A stretch of 64,000 bases of DNA from positions 160,410 to 224,409 of the forward strand of contig NZ_KV467168.1 in assembly GCF_001663775.1 (NCBI RefSeq), given 5' to 3'. Positions within the stretch are counted from its first letter, which is position 1. The number at the start of each line of letters is the position of its first letter. Below, piece by piece: positions 33,805 through 42,488 of this stretch. Origin of the DNA: Arthrobacter sp. B6 (GTDB taxonomy: Bacteria > Actinomycetota > Actinomycetes > Actinomycetales > Micrococcaceae). The notes under the pieces are model-generated. The model saw nothing but the letters and a program-made list of their open reading frames with translations. It had not been told where the DNA came from and searched no databases. The position numbers and the translations under genes were made by a program.

Positions 33805-35734
33805 CGGTGGTTCCCTCGCTATGGCAGGCGGAGGCCTGCATGTTCGGGTTGGCCGGAACGTCCAGGACCGGGCTGCGGTCGAAGAAGCCCTCAGGCCGCA
33901 GCTTGAAGCCCACGGTGTCCACCGGCATGATGGGCCAGTCCTCCACCCGGGGAAAGTGGGTCAGGCCGAAGGTGTGCCAGACCACGATGTCCTGGCCATC
34001 GATGTCGCGGTCCTGGGCAACATATGCCGGCAAACCTGCACCGCCGGAATGCTGGTTGACGAAGTCGCCCGTGGGGTAGCGCTCCTCGTCGCCCGAGTAG
34101 CGCGTGACCCAGACATCCTTGGTGGCGAAGGCGGCGCGCCGTGCAATGGATGAGTCCGGGTCGGCCAGCAGGGTGGGCTGGTTTTGGGCGTGGAGCTTGT
34201 AGCCGACGGGCTCGCCGAGGCGGTTGCGGGATTCGGGGTTGGAGATGATCCAGGTCCGGCCTGCCCGGGCGTCGCCCTCGCGGACGGCCTCGGATTCGCG
34301 GGTGAGCACTGTGCGCTTGCGGGAGAAGGCGTTGCCGCGCTCGTTCCCTTCGCCCATGGGCTGGCGGACGACGTCTTCTTCCTCGACACGGTTGGTGAAG
34401 CCGTCGATTGCCATGTCCAGGCGGGCGCTGAACAGGTGCTGGTGGTAGGGGGCGCCTAAACCGGGGGCGAGCTGGGAGATGTTGTCCGAGCCGCCTTCGG
34501 GGAAGGCAGAGGTGAAGACGACGCCGGTGGCCTTGGCTTCGAATTCGATGGTGCCGTCCAGGTAGAGGTACCAGTAGAAGCCGTAGTCGTAGTTGCCGAT
34601 GGTGGTGAAGAAGGAGATCACCAGGCGGCGGTTGCGGCGGGTGTAGTTGATGCCGGTCCAGAGGTCGGAGTGCTTGGCCAGGATGCCCCAGTCCTCCTCG
34701 TGCATGCAGATGCCGTTGCGGATCTCCCGGGGGTTGCCGAAAGGGTCCGAGATGACCGGGCTCAGGTAGGTGATCTCGCCCAGGCAGTCGCAGCCGAGTT
34801 CCAGGGAGTTGGCGTACTGGCCCACCAGGTATTCGCCGGTGTCGAAGTAGTTCTGCCAGGACCGGACGGGCGAGGGGTCCCCGTACGGGACCACCATCTC
34901 GGCGATGGAGGCACGGTTGATGATGGGCCGCAGCCGGTCCCCGTCCCGGAAGGCGAGGTTGTGCAGGACAACCCCTTCGCGGACATCAAACCCGACGTCC
35001 ACGCTCCACTTCTCCCACTCCACGTGATTGCCGCCGGTGACAGTGAAGCTTGGCCCCTCCGGCTGGGTAATGCTGATGGGCTTCTGTGTGGTCCGCAACG
35101 GTCCGGTCAGTTCCGGATCGGTGTAGTTGCCGTGCTCGGCCGGGATCGGCATGGGACCGAGGTCCAGCACCTGGGTGACTTCCTTGTTGACCACGTCCAC
35201 ATAGGCCACGAGTCCATCCACCGGATGCGCCCAGGCGCTGTCCTCCGGAAATTCCTGGACGAATGCCAGGCCACGCAGGATGCGGCGCCCCTTTTCTTCG
35301 GCGTACTCGAATACGCCAGCCGAAAGCGGCGCAACGCGGACCTTGTTGACGTCCAGGTCCCGTGCCGCCAGCGCGGCCAGCCAGCGCTGATCGCCTGCCA
35401 GCAGGGTCTCCACGACCTCGAACTCCTCTTCGAGCACCGGCAGTTCGCCGGTGCGGGCAGTGTCCAAAATGGTGGCTGACTCCACTGCCTGCTTGGTGAG
35501 TGAGACGACGACGTCGTGCGGAGCGCCGCCGGAAATATCGTGGATGAAGATGCGGAAGCGCCGGTCGGCTTCGTGCGGAGCGGTCCCGCGGGGAGGTTCC
35601 AGGAGGCCCAGATAGGCGATGCGGTGATGGGGTTCGAGGTGGCCGGCTGCCCGGAGGATGGTTTGGACCTGTGTGATTTCGCCGCCAGTTGTGAGGCGGT
35701 ACTGGGTGCTTGCGTCTGCATGTGCGAGTGTCAT
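33788..35734 (-). CDS. Copper-containing phenylethylamine/tyramine oxidase (AGAO-type)
   Basis: 648 residues, strikingly like Arthrobacter globiformis phenylethylamine oxidase. The cofactor tyrosine sits in IGNYDYGF (Y382, converted to topaquinone), the catalytic base is D298 (NYFDTGEY), and the copper ligands are H431, H433 and H593 (one more than the reference because of a one-residue insertion near 549). It deaminates aromatic primary amines such as phenylethylamine and tyramine to arylacetaldehydes with release of ammonia and hydrogen peroxide. No signal peptide is present. The ATG has GAGGAAGG upstream. A TetR gene is divergent. The product aldehyde would be taken by one of the nearby aldehyde dehydrogenases. 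Confidence 0.95.
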   Translation of the reverse strand: MTLAHADASTQYRLTTGGEITQVQTILRAAGHLEPHHRIAYLGLLEPPRGTAPHEADRRFRIFIHDISGGAPHDVVVSLTKQAVESATILDTARTGELPVLEEEFEVVETLLAGDQRWLAALAARDLDVNKVRVAPLSAGVFEYAEEKGRRILRGLAFVQEFPEDSAWAHPVDGLVAYVDVVNKEVTQVLDLGPMPIPAEHGNYTDPELTGPLRTTQKPISITQPEGPSFTVTGGNHVEWEKWSVDVGFDVREGVVLHNLAFRDGDRLRPIINRASIAEMVVPYGDPSPVRSWQNYFDTGEYLVGQYANSLELGCDCLGEITYLSPVISDPFGNPREIRNGICMHEEDWGILAKHSDLWTGINYTRRNRRLVISFFTTIGNYDYGFYWYLYLDGTIEFEAKATGVVFTSAFPEGGSDNISQLAPGLGAPYHQHLFSARLDMAIDGFTNRVEEEDVVRQPMGEGNERGNAFSRKRTVLTRESEAVREGDARAGRTWIISNPESRNRLGEPVGYKLHAQNQPTLLADPDSSIARRAAFATKDVWVTRYSGDEERYPTGDFVNQHSGGAGLPAYVAQDRDIDGQDIVVWHTFGLTHFPRVEDWPIMPVDTVGFKLRPEGFFDRSPVLDVPANPNMQASACHSEGTTGGSCH

Positions 35735-35791
35735 CGTCGACCTTCCTCAAGACCGTTTCCGGCCGGAATTTTGTTTTTCTCTAGTTGTAGA

Positions 35792-35820
35792 TAATAAACG
35801 TAAGGTTAGATTACTCACAA
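35792..35820 (-). promoter_or_regulatory. Candidate promoter of the amine oxidase gene
   Basis: On the minus strand, TTGTGA (35815-35820) and TTATTA (35792-35797) are separated by 17 bp, about 60 bp before the amine oxidase start. The spacer contains GTAA/TTAC (35800-35814), a short symmetry that the divergent TetR protein might bind. This is a sequence-only prediction. Confidence 0.45.
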
Positions 35821-35855
35821 GACCTAAAAACAAGCTGATTCCTGGAAGGGGAGCC

Positions 35856-36530
35856 ATGCCGAAGATTGTTGACCACGATGAGCGGCGCTTGGAGCTGCTG
35901 GATGCCACATGGCGGATCATCGCGCGCAGCGGCCTTGAGGGTGCCACCATGCGGGAAATAGCGATGGAGGCGGGCTTCGCCAACGGAGCACTGAAACCCT
36001 ACTTTCCAACGAAGGAGACGCTCCTGGAATTCGCGTTCGGTCACGTCTTCAACCGCACCAACCAGCGAATTTCCGACGTGACCGCCGGCAAGTCCGGCGT
36101 CGCCGCCCTGCGGGCGTTGTGCCTTGAGATTCTCCCTTTAGACGAGGAGCGTGTTAACGAAGCGCGGATTGTTATTGCCTTCTGGCAGAAGGCAGTCAAC
36201 GACCCTCGAAAGGCGCTGATTCACCATGACTCCATGACCGAATGGCTCGGCGCCATCCGGCGGTGCTTGAGCGAGGCAAGGCAAGCCGGCGACGTCAGCA
36301 CCACCGTCGACGACGCCATCCTCGCCGTCCAGTTGCTGAACATGCTTCTCGGCGCACAGATTGAGGCCGCCCTGACACCTGCCGGCAACAGCGAATCTCA
36401 ACACATCCCCAGCTGGAGGGCTATCTCGCCCTGCTGCGCCCGCACGCCTGCGACGCATAATCCAGCTCACATGCCAGGTTTTTTCGACGCATGTGGAAAA
36501 AAGATGACAGATGGGTGTTCCCGGGTTTAG
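35856..36530 (+). CDS. TetR-family regulator with a probable C-terminal frameshift
   Basis: ATG with GGAAGGGGAG upstream. The helix-turn-helix is typical of BetI-like TetR proteins (LLDATWRIIARSGLEGATMREIA, then GFANGALKPYFPTKETLLEFA, residues about 14-60). The frame runs to 36530, but its last 45 or so residues look like noise. A different frame over the same DNA gives LEGYLALLRPHACDA and a stop at 36458-36460, the natural ending of this family. A one-base indel near 36380-36400 is therefore likely. It is divergent from the amine oxidase gene, which it probably regulates. DNA binding may survive the altered tail. Confidence 0.75.
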   Translation: MPKIVDHDERRLELLDATWRIIARSGLEGATMREIAMEAGFANGALKPYFPTKETLLEFAFGHVFNRTNQRISDVTAGKSGVAALRALCLEILPLDEERVNEARIVIAFWQKAVNDPRKALIHHDSMTEWLGAIRRCLSEARQAGDVSTTVDDAILAVQLLNMLLGAQIEAALTPAGNSESQHIPSWRAISPCCARTPATHNPAHMPGFFDACGKKMTDGCSRV

Positions 36531-36711
36531 CCTGAGGTGGATGTGTTGCGCGACACAGGTTGGTTGGTAGGCCACTGAGAAACCCAGGGCCGGGAATAGC
36601 AAGCCGATTCCTTTCATACCTGTAGTTGCCCGCGCTTGATGCGTGCAGAACGCGTTAGGTCCCACCCCGTTCGCAGGGCCACCTCCCCTGCTCTTCTTTT
36701 TGGAGCTTTAC

Positions 36712-38241
36712 TTGCAACCTAAAATTTCGTCACCGCTGACGGCCGATGCGTTGCCCACCCTCGACCGCCAGACCATAGGTGTTCCGGGGCTGATCTTCAT
36801 GATCGTCGCTGCTTCGGCGCCCCTTACAGTTATCGCAGGCGGCGTTCCCAGTAACTTTGCTGTAACTGGGAACGTGGGTGTGCCCCTTTCGTTTCTCCTC
36901 CTCGGAGGAGTGCTTGCCTTGTTTACGGTGGGCTACGCGGCCATGAGTGCCCACATTCGTAACGCAGGCGCGTTCTACGCCTATATAGCGCAAGGACTCG
37001 GGCGCGCGGTCGGTGTGGGAGCGTCATGGATTGCCCTTGTCTCCTACAACGCGATGCAGGTAGGTATATACGGGCTTTTCGGGTTTGCCACCGCATCCTT
37101 CGTCGCCAGCAAGACCGGCGTAGACCTACCTTGGTGGGCGGCAGCGCTGATTGGGTTTCTCATTGTCGGGTGGCTGGGAATAAACAAAGTTGATCTGTCA
37201 GTGAAGGTCATTGCCGTGCTTGTGGGGCTTGAATTCCTGGCCGTGGTGATTTTCGATGCACTCGCCTTTTCGGTAGCACCTGTGGGTGTCACCGGAGCTG
37301 GCCTGGATCCATCCAACCTGTTGGTTCCCGGACTGGGAGCAGTCCTGGCATTCAGCATCGCCGCGTTCATGGGATTCGAGTCGGCAGCCATTTACAGCGA
37401 AGAAGTCAAGGACCCCAAACGCGCTATCGGGCGGGCGACCTACGTGGCAGTCGGCCTTGTCGCCAGCTTTTACGCAGTGTCATCATGGGCCATGACTGTG
37501 GCGACCGGCCCGACCCAGATCGTAGCCAGTGCACAGGAAGCAGGGCCTGACCTCATTTTTATCTTTTTGGCAGAGCACGCCGGCCCGGTAATCACCGACA
37601 TCACCCAGCTGCTGTTCATAACCAGTCTTCTTGCTGCCCTGATTGCCTTCCATAATGCTGTTGCCCGTTATTCCTTTTCCTTGGGGCGGGAGAGCGTTTT
37701 GCCCCAGTGGCTGGCCGGGGTGAATCCCCGGACCCATGCCCCCGTGGCCGGCTCCCTCGCACAGTCCGTCTTCGCCCTGGTTGTTCTGGTCTGTTTCGCT
37801 CTTGCGGGGTCAGGCTCTGACCTGGGTCCGCTCTTCCCCGTCCTGACCCTCTTCACCTGGCTCACCAACGCAGGGGCGGTGGGACTCGTGCTTCTGCTCG
37901 TGATGACTTCCGTCGCCGTGATCGGGTACTTCCGCCGTCACGTCCGGCAGCACACTGCATGGACACGAGCAGTGGCGCCGGCACTGTCGGCAGTCCTCCT
38001 TGGAGCAGTTTTCGCCGTAATCCTGGCCAACTTTGACGTTCTGATCGGCGCCGAAGGTGATTCTGCTCTGTCCTGGATTTTGCCAGCGCTGATACTTATG
38101 CCGGGCCTTGCCGGCCTGGGCTGGGGCCTGTACCTTAAGGCCCGCCGGCCTGGCCTGTACTCGGGCATCGGGTTCGGCGGCACACAGGACCCCGCCGGTG
38201 CGAAATATTCTCCGGGCAACCAACTACCTGATGTGGAGTGA
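36712..38241 (+). CDS. APC-superfamily amino acid/amine permease
   Basis: 509 residues from a TTG with TTGGAG upstream; the open frame further upstream lacks homology. About 12 hydrophobic helices are visible, starting with GVPGLIFMIVAASAPLTVIAGG, and the APC hallmark FMGFESAAIYSEEVKDPKRAIGRA follows helix 6. It probably imports an amine or amino acid by proton symport. Its stop lies 2 bp before the start of aldehyde dehydrogenase copy C, so permease and dehydrogenase are translationally coupled. The last 12 codons recur next to copy A. Confidence 0.87.
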   Translation: MQPKISSPLTADALPTLDRQTIGVPGLIFMIVAASAPLTVIAGGVPSNFAVTGNVGVPLSFLLLGGVLALFTVGYAAMSAHIRNAGAFYAYIAQGLGRAVGVGASWIALVSYNAMQVGIYGLFGFATASFVASKTGVDLPWWAAALIGFLIVGWLGINKVDLSVKVIAVLVGLEFLAVVIFDALAFSVAPVGVTGAGLDPSNLLVPGLGAVLAFSIAAFMGFESAAIYSEEVKDPKRAIGRATYVAVGLVASFYAVSSWAMTVATGPTQIVASAQEAGPDLIFIFLAEHAGPVITDITQLLFITSLLAALIAFHNAVARYSFSLGRESVLPQWLAGVNPRTHAPVAGSLAQSVFALVVLVCFALAGSGSDLGPLFPVLTLFTWLTNAGAVGLVLLLVMTSVAVIGYFRRHVRQHTAWTRAVAPALSAVLLGAVFAVILANFDVLIGAEGDSALSWILPALILMPGLAGLGWGLYLKARRPGLYSGIGFGGTQDPAGAKYSPGNQLPDVE

Positions 38242-39713
38242 TCATGGAAAGCTACGATGCACTGTTGGCCGCGGTTAGCGGCGGCACTGGTGAGACCAGG
38301 ACGATGCTCGATCCTGCGACCGGTGGTGTTGTCGGTGAGGCGCCCGTTCATAGTGTTGCGGACCTGGACCGCGCTGTCGCTGCCGCTCTCGCGGCGCAGC
38401 CGGCGTGGGCGGGGCTGGGGCATGAGGGCCGGTCCGCTGCTCTGTTGCGGGCGGCAGATGCCGTGGAACGTTCCGCTGAGGACCTCGCGCGGTTGCTTTC
38501 CCGTGAGCAGGGCAAACCGCTGAACGGGCCCAACGCCCGCTTCGAAGTGGGTTCCTGTGTGGCCTGGCTCCGCGCAGCCGCCACCATCCCGCTGGAGGCC
38601 GAAACCATCGTGGATGACGGCCAGACCCGTGCCGAGCTGCATTACAGGCCTATTGGTGTTGTGGGCGCCATTGGCCCGTGGAACTGGCCGATGATGATCA
38701 CCGTCTGGCAGATCGCCCCCGCCCTGCGGATGGGTAACTCCGTGGTGGTCAAACCTTCCGAATACACTCCACTGAGCGTGCTGGCCCTGGCAAAGGTCAT
38801 CAACGAGGAACTGCCTGAAGGTCTCCTGAGCGTCATCTCCGGCGGCCGTGACGTCGGCGAACGGCTGGCCGGGCACCCCGCGGTCGGGAAGATCATGTTC
38901 ACCGGCTCCACCGCCACGGGCAAGGCGATCATCAAATCCTCCGCTGACACGGTCAAGCGGCTGACCCTGGAACTGGGCGGCAACGACGCCGGCATCGTCT
39001 TGCCCGACGCCGACCCCAAGGCCATCGCCCAGGATCTGTTCTGGGGTGCGTTCATCAACTCCGGCCAGACCTGCGCGGCCCTCAAACGCCTCTACGTCCA
39101 CGAAGACATCTACGACGCCGTCTGTGAAGAACTCGGTGCGGTCGCGGCAGCTGCGCCGATGGGCAACGGCCTGGACGAGACCAGCGTGCTGGGCCCGCTG
39201 CAGAACAAGCAGCAGTTCGACATCGTCAACCGCCTCGTTGACTCAGCCAAACACTCCGGAGCGCGCATCCTGACGGGAGGCAACCCTCCGCAGGAACAGC
39301 CCGGCTACTTCTACCCCACCACCCTGGTCGCGGACATCGACAACGACAACCCCCTCGTCGCCGAAGAACAGTTCGGCCCCGCACTGCCCATCATCAAATA
39401 CAGCACCGTCAATGAAGCAGTCGCCATGGCCAACGGACTCGATGTAGGACTCGGAGCCTCCGTCTGGTCATCCGACCCCGCAGCAGCCCGGAAAGTCGCA
39501 GCCCGGATCCAGGCCGGCACCGTCTGGATCAACAAACACGGAGCCGTGGACCCACGGATTCCCTTCGGCGGAGCCAAACAATCCGGCTACGGCCTCGAAT
39601 TCGGCGTCGAAGGCCTCAAAGCCCTCGGCACCCCACAAATCATCAACGGCTAAGCCGACCCCTCCCGAAGCCCGTCAGAGAGCTCAAGCGACGCCGCAAC
39701 TCCTAGACCAGAA
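38205..39713 (+). repeat. Duplicated aldehyde dehydrogenase block, copy C (probable source)
   Basis: 38205-39657 matches copy A (inverted); about 38313-39715 matches copy D (direct), including some 60 bp beyond the stop. Only here is the block continuous with a complete upstream permease gene and a complete downstream terminator, so this is the likeliest donor. Confidence 0.8.
38244..39653 (+). CDS. NAD(P)-dependent aldehyde dehydrogenase, copy C
   Basis: 469 residues. The ATG at 38244 has GGAG 5 nt upstream, overlapping the permease end. All ALDH motifs are intact, including LELGGNDAGIV and NSGQTCAALKR (C277). With the coupled permease, and the amine oxidase nearby, it most likely oxidises an aldehyde derived from an imported aromatic amine. 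The first third uses noticeably more T-ending codons (for example around 38330-38460) than the rest, which hints at a mosaic origin. It is followed by a strong terminator. Confidence 0.9.
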   Translation: MESYDALLAAVSGGTGETRTMLDPATGGVVGEAPVHSVADLDRAVAAALAAQPAWAGLGHEGRSAALLRAADAVERSAEDLARLLSREQGKPLNGPNARFEVGSCVAWLRAAATIPLEAETIVDDGQTRAELHYRPIGVVGAIGPWNWPMMITVWQIAPALRMGNSVVVKPSEYTPLSVLALAKVINEELPEGLLSVISGGRDVGERLAGHPAVGKIMFTGSTATGKAIIKSSADTVKRLTLELGGNDAGIVLPDADPKAIAQDLFWGAFINSGQTCAALKRLYVHEDIYDAVCEELGAVAAAAPMGNGLDETSVLGPLQNKQQFDIVNRLVDSAKHSGARILTGGNPPQEQPGYFYPTTLVADIDNDNPLVAEEQFGPALPIIKYSTVNEAVAMANGLDVGLGASVWSSDPAAARKVAARIQAGTVWINKHGAVDPRIPFGGAKQSGYGLEFGVEGLKALGTPQIING

Positions 39714-39747
39714 GGACCTCCCCTCGTCCAGAACACGGGGAGGTCCT
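39713..39747 (+). terminator. Terminator after aldehyde dehydrogenase copy C
   Basis: AGGACCTCCCC and GGGGAGGTCCT form a perfect 11-bp stem with a 13-nt loop, then TTCC. The homology with copy D stops exactly at the base of this hairpin, so copy D lacks it. The remaining gap to 39890 shows no gene. Confidence 0.8.
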
Positions 39748-39890
39748 TTCCGGCTCTAAAGGCAGCACTAGGAGGATTACTGGCACGCGTTCAACACGAA
39801 CTATTCGTGCCTATGAGCAACACCGTCGGGCCGGCGGCCTAACGCGTGGCGAACACGGCCTCGTGTGTAGCCGGAATAGCAGCAGCTATA

Positions 39891-40496
39891 TCAACTGGCT
39901 CCACCGATTTCCTGCAACGGACGTGCAGTAGAGCCGGCGAGACTGGCTTCCAGCAGGGTGCCTATACGCTCGATAGCGGGCTGGACGACGATGCCCTCGG
40001 CCACGGTGAGTTGTTGGAATACGAGACCATCGAGTGCTGCAAAGACGGCACGGGCCAACGGCTTTGTATCGGCATGTCCGTGGCGTGCCAGTGCGAGCTC
40101 GAGTCCCTCGATGTAGCCCTCATAAAGGGCTACAGCCTCGGCCCGCAGGTCCGGCCGGCGCCGCGATTCAAGGACAAACTCGTATTGAAATATCTGAAGG
40201 TGCGGCTCGCTGGTCACTAGCTCCACGAGAGCACCTGCGAAACTGCCATCAATGGTTTCAGCGGCAGACAGGTCGCTAAGCCTGATCGCGCGGGCTGTTG
40301 CCCAGGCGACTGCTTCATGCAGCAGCGCATCCTTGGTGCCGAAATGGTGGCTGATCAGGGTGTTGTTGACCCCCGCCACTTCCGCAACGGCCCGCAAGGT
40401 CAAGCCGTGGAGTCCGCGCTCCGCTACCACCTGCACTGTCGCCGCCAGCAGTGCCTCACGGCCTTTTCCGTACTCATTGGTTCTCGTCGCAGCCAC
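39891..40496 (-). CDS. TetR-family regulator, divergent from amine catabolic operon
   Basis: About 201 residues. The TetR helix-turn-helix reads LLAATVQVVAERGLHGLTLRAVA, then GVNNTLISHHFGTKDALL (about residues 15-60), with a helical ligand domain after it. The start is set at the GTG at 40496: no ribosome binding site precedes it, but a -10-like TACACT ends 6 nt upstream, consistent with a leaderless transcript, a common arrangement in actinobacteria. The near-perfect 24-bp palindrome at 40535-40558 between this gene and the permease is its likely operator. Confidence 0.82.
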   Translation of the reverse strand: MAATRTNEYGKGREALLAATVQVVAERGLHGLTLRAVAEVAGVNNTLISHHFGTKDALLHEAVAWATARAIRLSDLSAAETIDGSFAGALVELVTSEPHLQIFQYEFVLESRRRPDLRAEAVALYEGYIEGLELALARHGHADTKPLARAVFAALDGLVFQQLTVAEGIVVQPAIERIGTLLEASLAGSTARPLQEIGGAS

Positions 40497-40525
40497 AAAT
40501 CGAGTGTAGCCCGTACGGCCTCCCC

Positions 40526-40558
40526 TTGACAGACGCAACTAAGCAATTGCATAGTTGC
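40526..40558 (+). promoter_or_regulatory. Promoter with nested palindromic TetR operator
   Basis: TTGACA (40526-40531) and CATAGT (40550-40555) are 18 bp apart. Inside lies GCAACTA (40535-40541), a central GCAATTGC (40543-40550) and TAGTTGC (40552-40558), a 24-bp palindrome with one central mismatch pair. A repressor bound here would cover the spacer and -10 box of the permease operon. Confidence 0.7.
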
Positions 40559-40635
40559 TACATCATGTGGTGCAGCACACGCCCTTCGCTCCACAAGTCC
40601 CATCCCCGTTAGTCCAGTCTTTGGAAGGCTATGCA

Positions 40636-42120
40636 ATGGCGCATTCGCTCGATGAACCCACCGCTCCGGCCCTGCACCGGACGCTCCGTTGGCAGGATGC
40701 CTTCGCCCTGGCGATGGCAGTGTCCGGCGGGTTGTTTGTCTCCTTTGGTTTCACCATGGCAGCGATCGGGGCCCTCTCTGCTTTGTTCATATGGGCTCTG
40801 GCCGCAGGCATCGGCTGGGCCCAAAACCACCTCTTTGCAGAAATGGCCTCGATGTTCCCCGACAAGCCCGGCGGCGTCCCTGTCTACGCCCACGAGGCAT
40901 GGAAGGAACGTTTTGCCCCTGCCGGCGCCCTGGCCACCTTCGGCTACTGGTTCGGCTGGTCGGCAGTTATTTCGATTGTCAGCCTCACCGCCGGGGCCAT
41001 CATCGAAGCCCGCTGGCTCCCCGAATCGGCATGGTCGCTCAACCTCGGTATCGCACAGCTTGGCACTGCACAGATCATCGGCATTGCCTTGATATTGGCG
41101 CTGATGGTACCCAACCTCTTTGGCGCACAGCCGGCCGCGTGGGTCAATAAGGTATTCGGTGCGTTGCTTCTGATCCCGCTTTTCACCTTTGTCATCGCCC
41201 CGCTCATCAGCGGGCAGTGGGACATCTCCAACCTCACCTGGGGCCTTGGGCAGCCGGGGGCGGACCACTGGGGCGGCTGGCAGGACGCCATCGTCTGGCT
41301 CTACCTTGTCGGTTGGACGGCTTATGGCACTGAAATGTGCGCGGCATTCACGCCCGAGTACCGCAGCAACAAAGATGCCCGGCGTGCCCTCTCAACTTCG
41401 GGCGGCTACACCTTCCTGATGTTTGCCCTGGTACCGCTGGGGGTCGGCGGGCTGATGACACAGGCTGATGCCGCGGCTGACCCTACAGCCGTCTTCGTCT
41501 CCGGCTTCGCTTCCGTTCTTCCCGCAGGGTTTGCCGGTGACGCCGCGCTCCTGATCACCATCGGCGCCCTGCTGATGGGCGTGAACGCCTCCATGGCCGA
41601 CGGATCGCGGGCACTTTATGGTGCAGCCATCGACGGACTCGTACCCCGCCAGTTCGAGAAACTCAATCGACACCAGGTGCCCGCACGAGCCATCCTTGCC
41701 GCCGTCATGATGAATGTCCTGCTGATGATCTTCGTATCAAACCCCATCTCCATCCTTGTCGCAGCGAACATGGGCTACCTGCTCGCCATCCTTCTCGCCG
41801 TCTCAGGCTTCCTGCTCCTGCGCAGGGACCGGCCTGACGCACCAAGGACCTTCAAGCTCGGCGCCTGGGCTGTGCCCCTTGCCGTGGTGCTGACCATCTA
41901 TGGCGCTGCCATTCTGGTCATCGGGGCCCTCTCCTCCGAACTGTCCGGATACGGCGGACCGGTGGAACTGGCAATCGGTGCGGGCATCCTCCTGCTATCC
42001 CTCCTCCTCTACCTCATCAGGCGCCGGTTCCAGGACCGGCTACCGCTCCTTAGGGAACCACGTTCGCTGGCCACCACGGCGAACACCGTCGCCCCGACCC
42101 CACCTGTCAACACCAAGTAA
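40636..42120 (+). CDS. APC-superfamily amino acid/amine permease
   Basis: 494 residues from the ATG with GGAAGG upstream. About 12 transmembrane helices are visible, with the APC fold's first-helix glycine run (FALAMAVSGGLFVSFGFTMAAIG) and the conserved WTAYGTEMCAAFTPEYRSNKDARRAL after helix 6. It is the first gene of an operon with a cupin, a flavin monoamine oxidase and aldehyde dehydrogenase copy D, which points to uptake of an amine substrate. It is not closely similar to the permease at 36712. Confidence 0.87.
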   Translation: MAHSLDEPTAPALHRTLRWQDAFALAMAVSGGLFVSFGFTMAAIGALSALFIWALAAGIGWAQNHLFAEMASMFPDKPGGVPVYAHEAWKERFAPAGALATFGYWFGWSAVISIVSLTAGAIIEARWLPESAWSLNLGIAQLGTAQIIGIALILALMVPNLFGAQPAAWVNKVFGALLLIPLFTFVIAPLISGQWDISNLTWGLGQPGADHWGGWQDAIVWLYLVGWTAYGTEMCAAFTPEYRSNKDARRALSTSGGYTFLMFALVPLGVGGLMTQADAAADPTAVFVSGFASVLPAGFAGDAALLITIGALLMGVNASMADGSRALYGAAIDGLVPRQFEKLNRHQVPARAILAAVMMNVLLMIFVSNPISILVAANMGYLLAILLAVSGFLLLRRDRPDAPRTFKLGAWAVPLAVVLTIYGAAILVIGALSSELSGYGGPVELAIGAGILLLSLLLYLIRRRFQDRLPLLREPRSLATTANTVAPTPPVNTK

Positions 42121-42138
42121 CAAGTAAAGGAATAACCA

Positions 42139-42471
42139 ATGACACAGGTCTTTTTTGCACAGCACGATGACTCCGCCTTCGAGCCCTTCGAGCTCGGCCA
42201 CGTGCAGTGGCTTCGCCGCCCGGGAGATAACGGTAACGAGAAGCTGTCCGCAGGCATCTGGAAAGTCACCCCTGAGGAGGCCCCGGAACCCTTCGACCTG
42301 CCAATTCATCAGGACGAGACCATCTTCATCTCCTCGGGCCGCATCCGCATTGAGGTCAAGGACGGCGAAACCCACGAACTTACAGCCGGCTGCATGGCTT
42401 CCCTGTCCGAAGGGGCCATGACCCGGTGGACCGTGCTCGAACCCACCATCGAATATTTCGTCTACAGCTAA
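42139..42471 (+). CDS. Cupin-domain protein (EutQ/DUF861-like)
   Basis: 110 residues forming a single small beta-barrel: SAGIWKVTPEEAPEPFDLP, then HQDETIFISSGRIRIEV and GCMASLSEGAMTRWTVLEP. It matches the cupin_3 pattern in which the metal histidines are partly replaced. Such proteins often stand beside amine or amino acid oxidases but have no settled activity. The ATG has AAAGGAA upstream, 18 bp after the permease stop. It ends 17 bp before the monoamine oxidase gene. Confidence 0.75.
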   Translation: MTQVFFAQHDDSAFEPFELGHVQWLRRPGDNGNEKLSAGIWKVTPEEAPEPFDLPIHQDETIFISSGRIRIEVKDGETHELTAGCMASLSEGAMTRWTVLEPTIEYFVYS

Positions 42472-42488
42472 TAGGGAACGAACACACT

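Noticed and set aside
37938..39101. 387-codon minus-strand ORF over the permease end and dehydrogenase C (similar ones over copies A and D)
   Set aside because: Antisense shadow of GC-rich coding sequence; it repeats because the dehydrogenase repeats.
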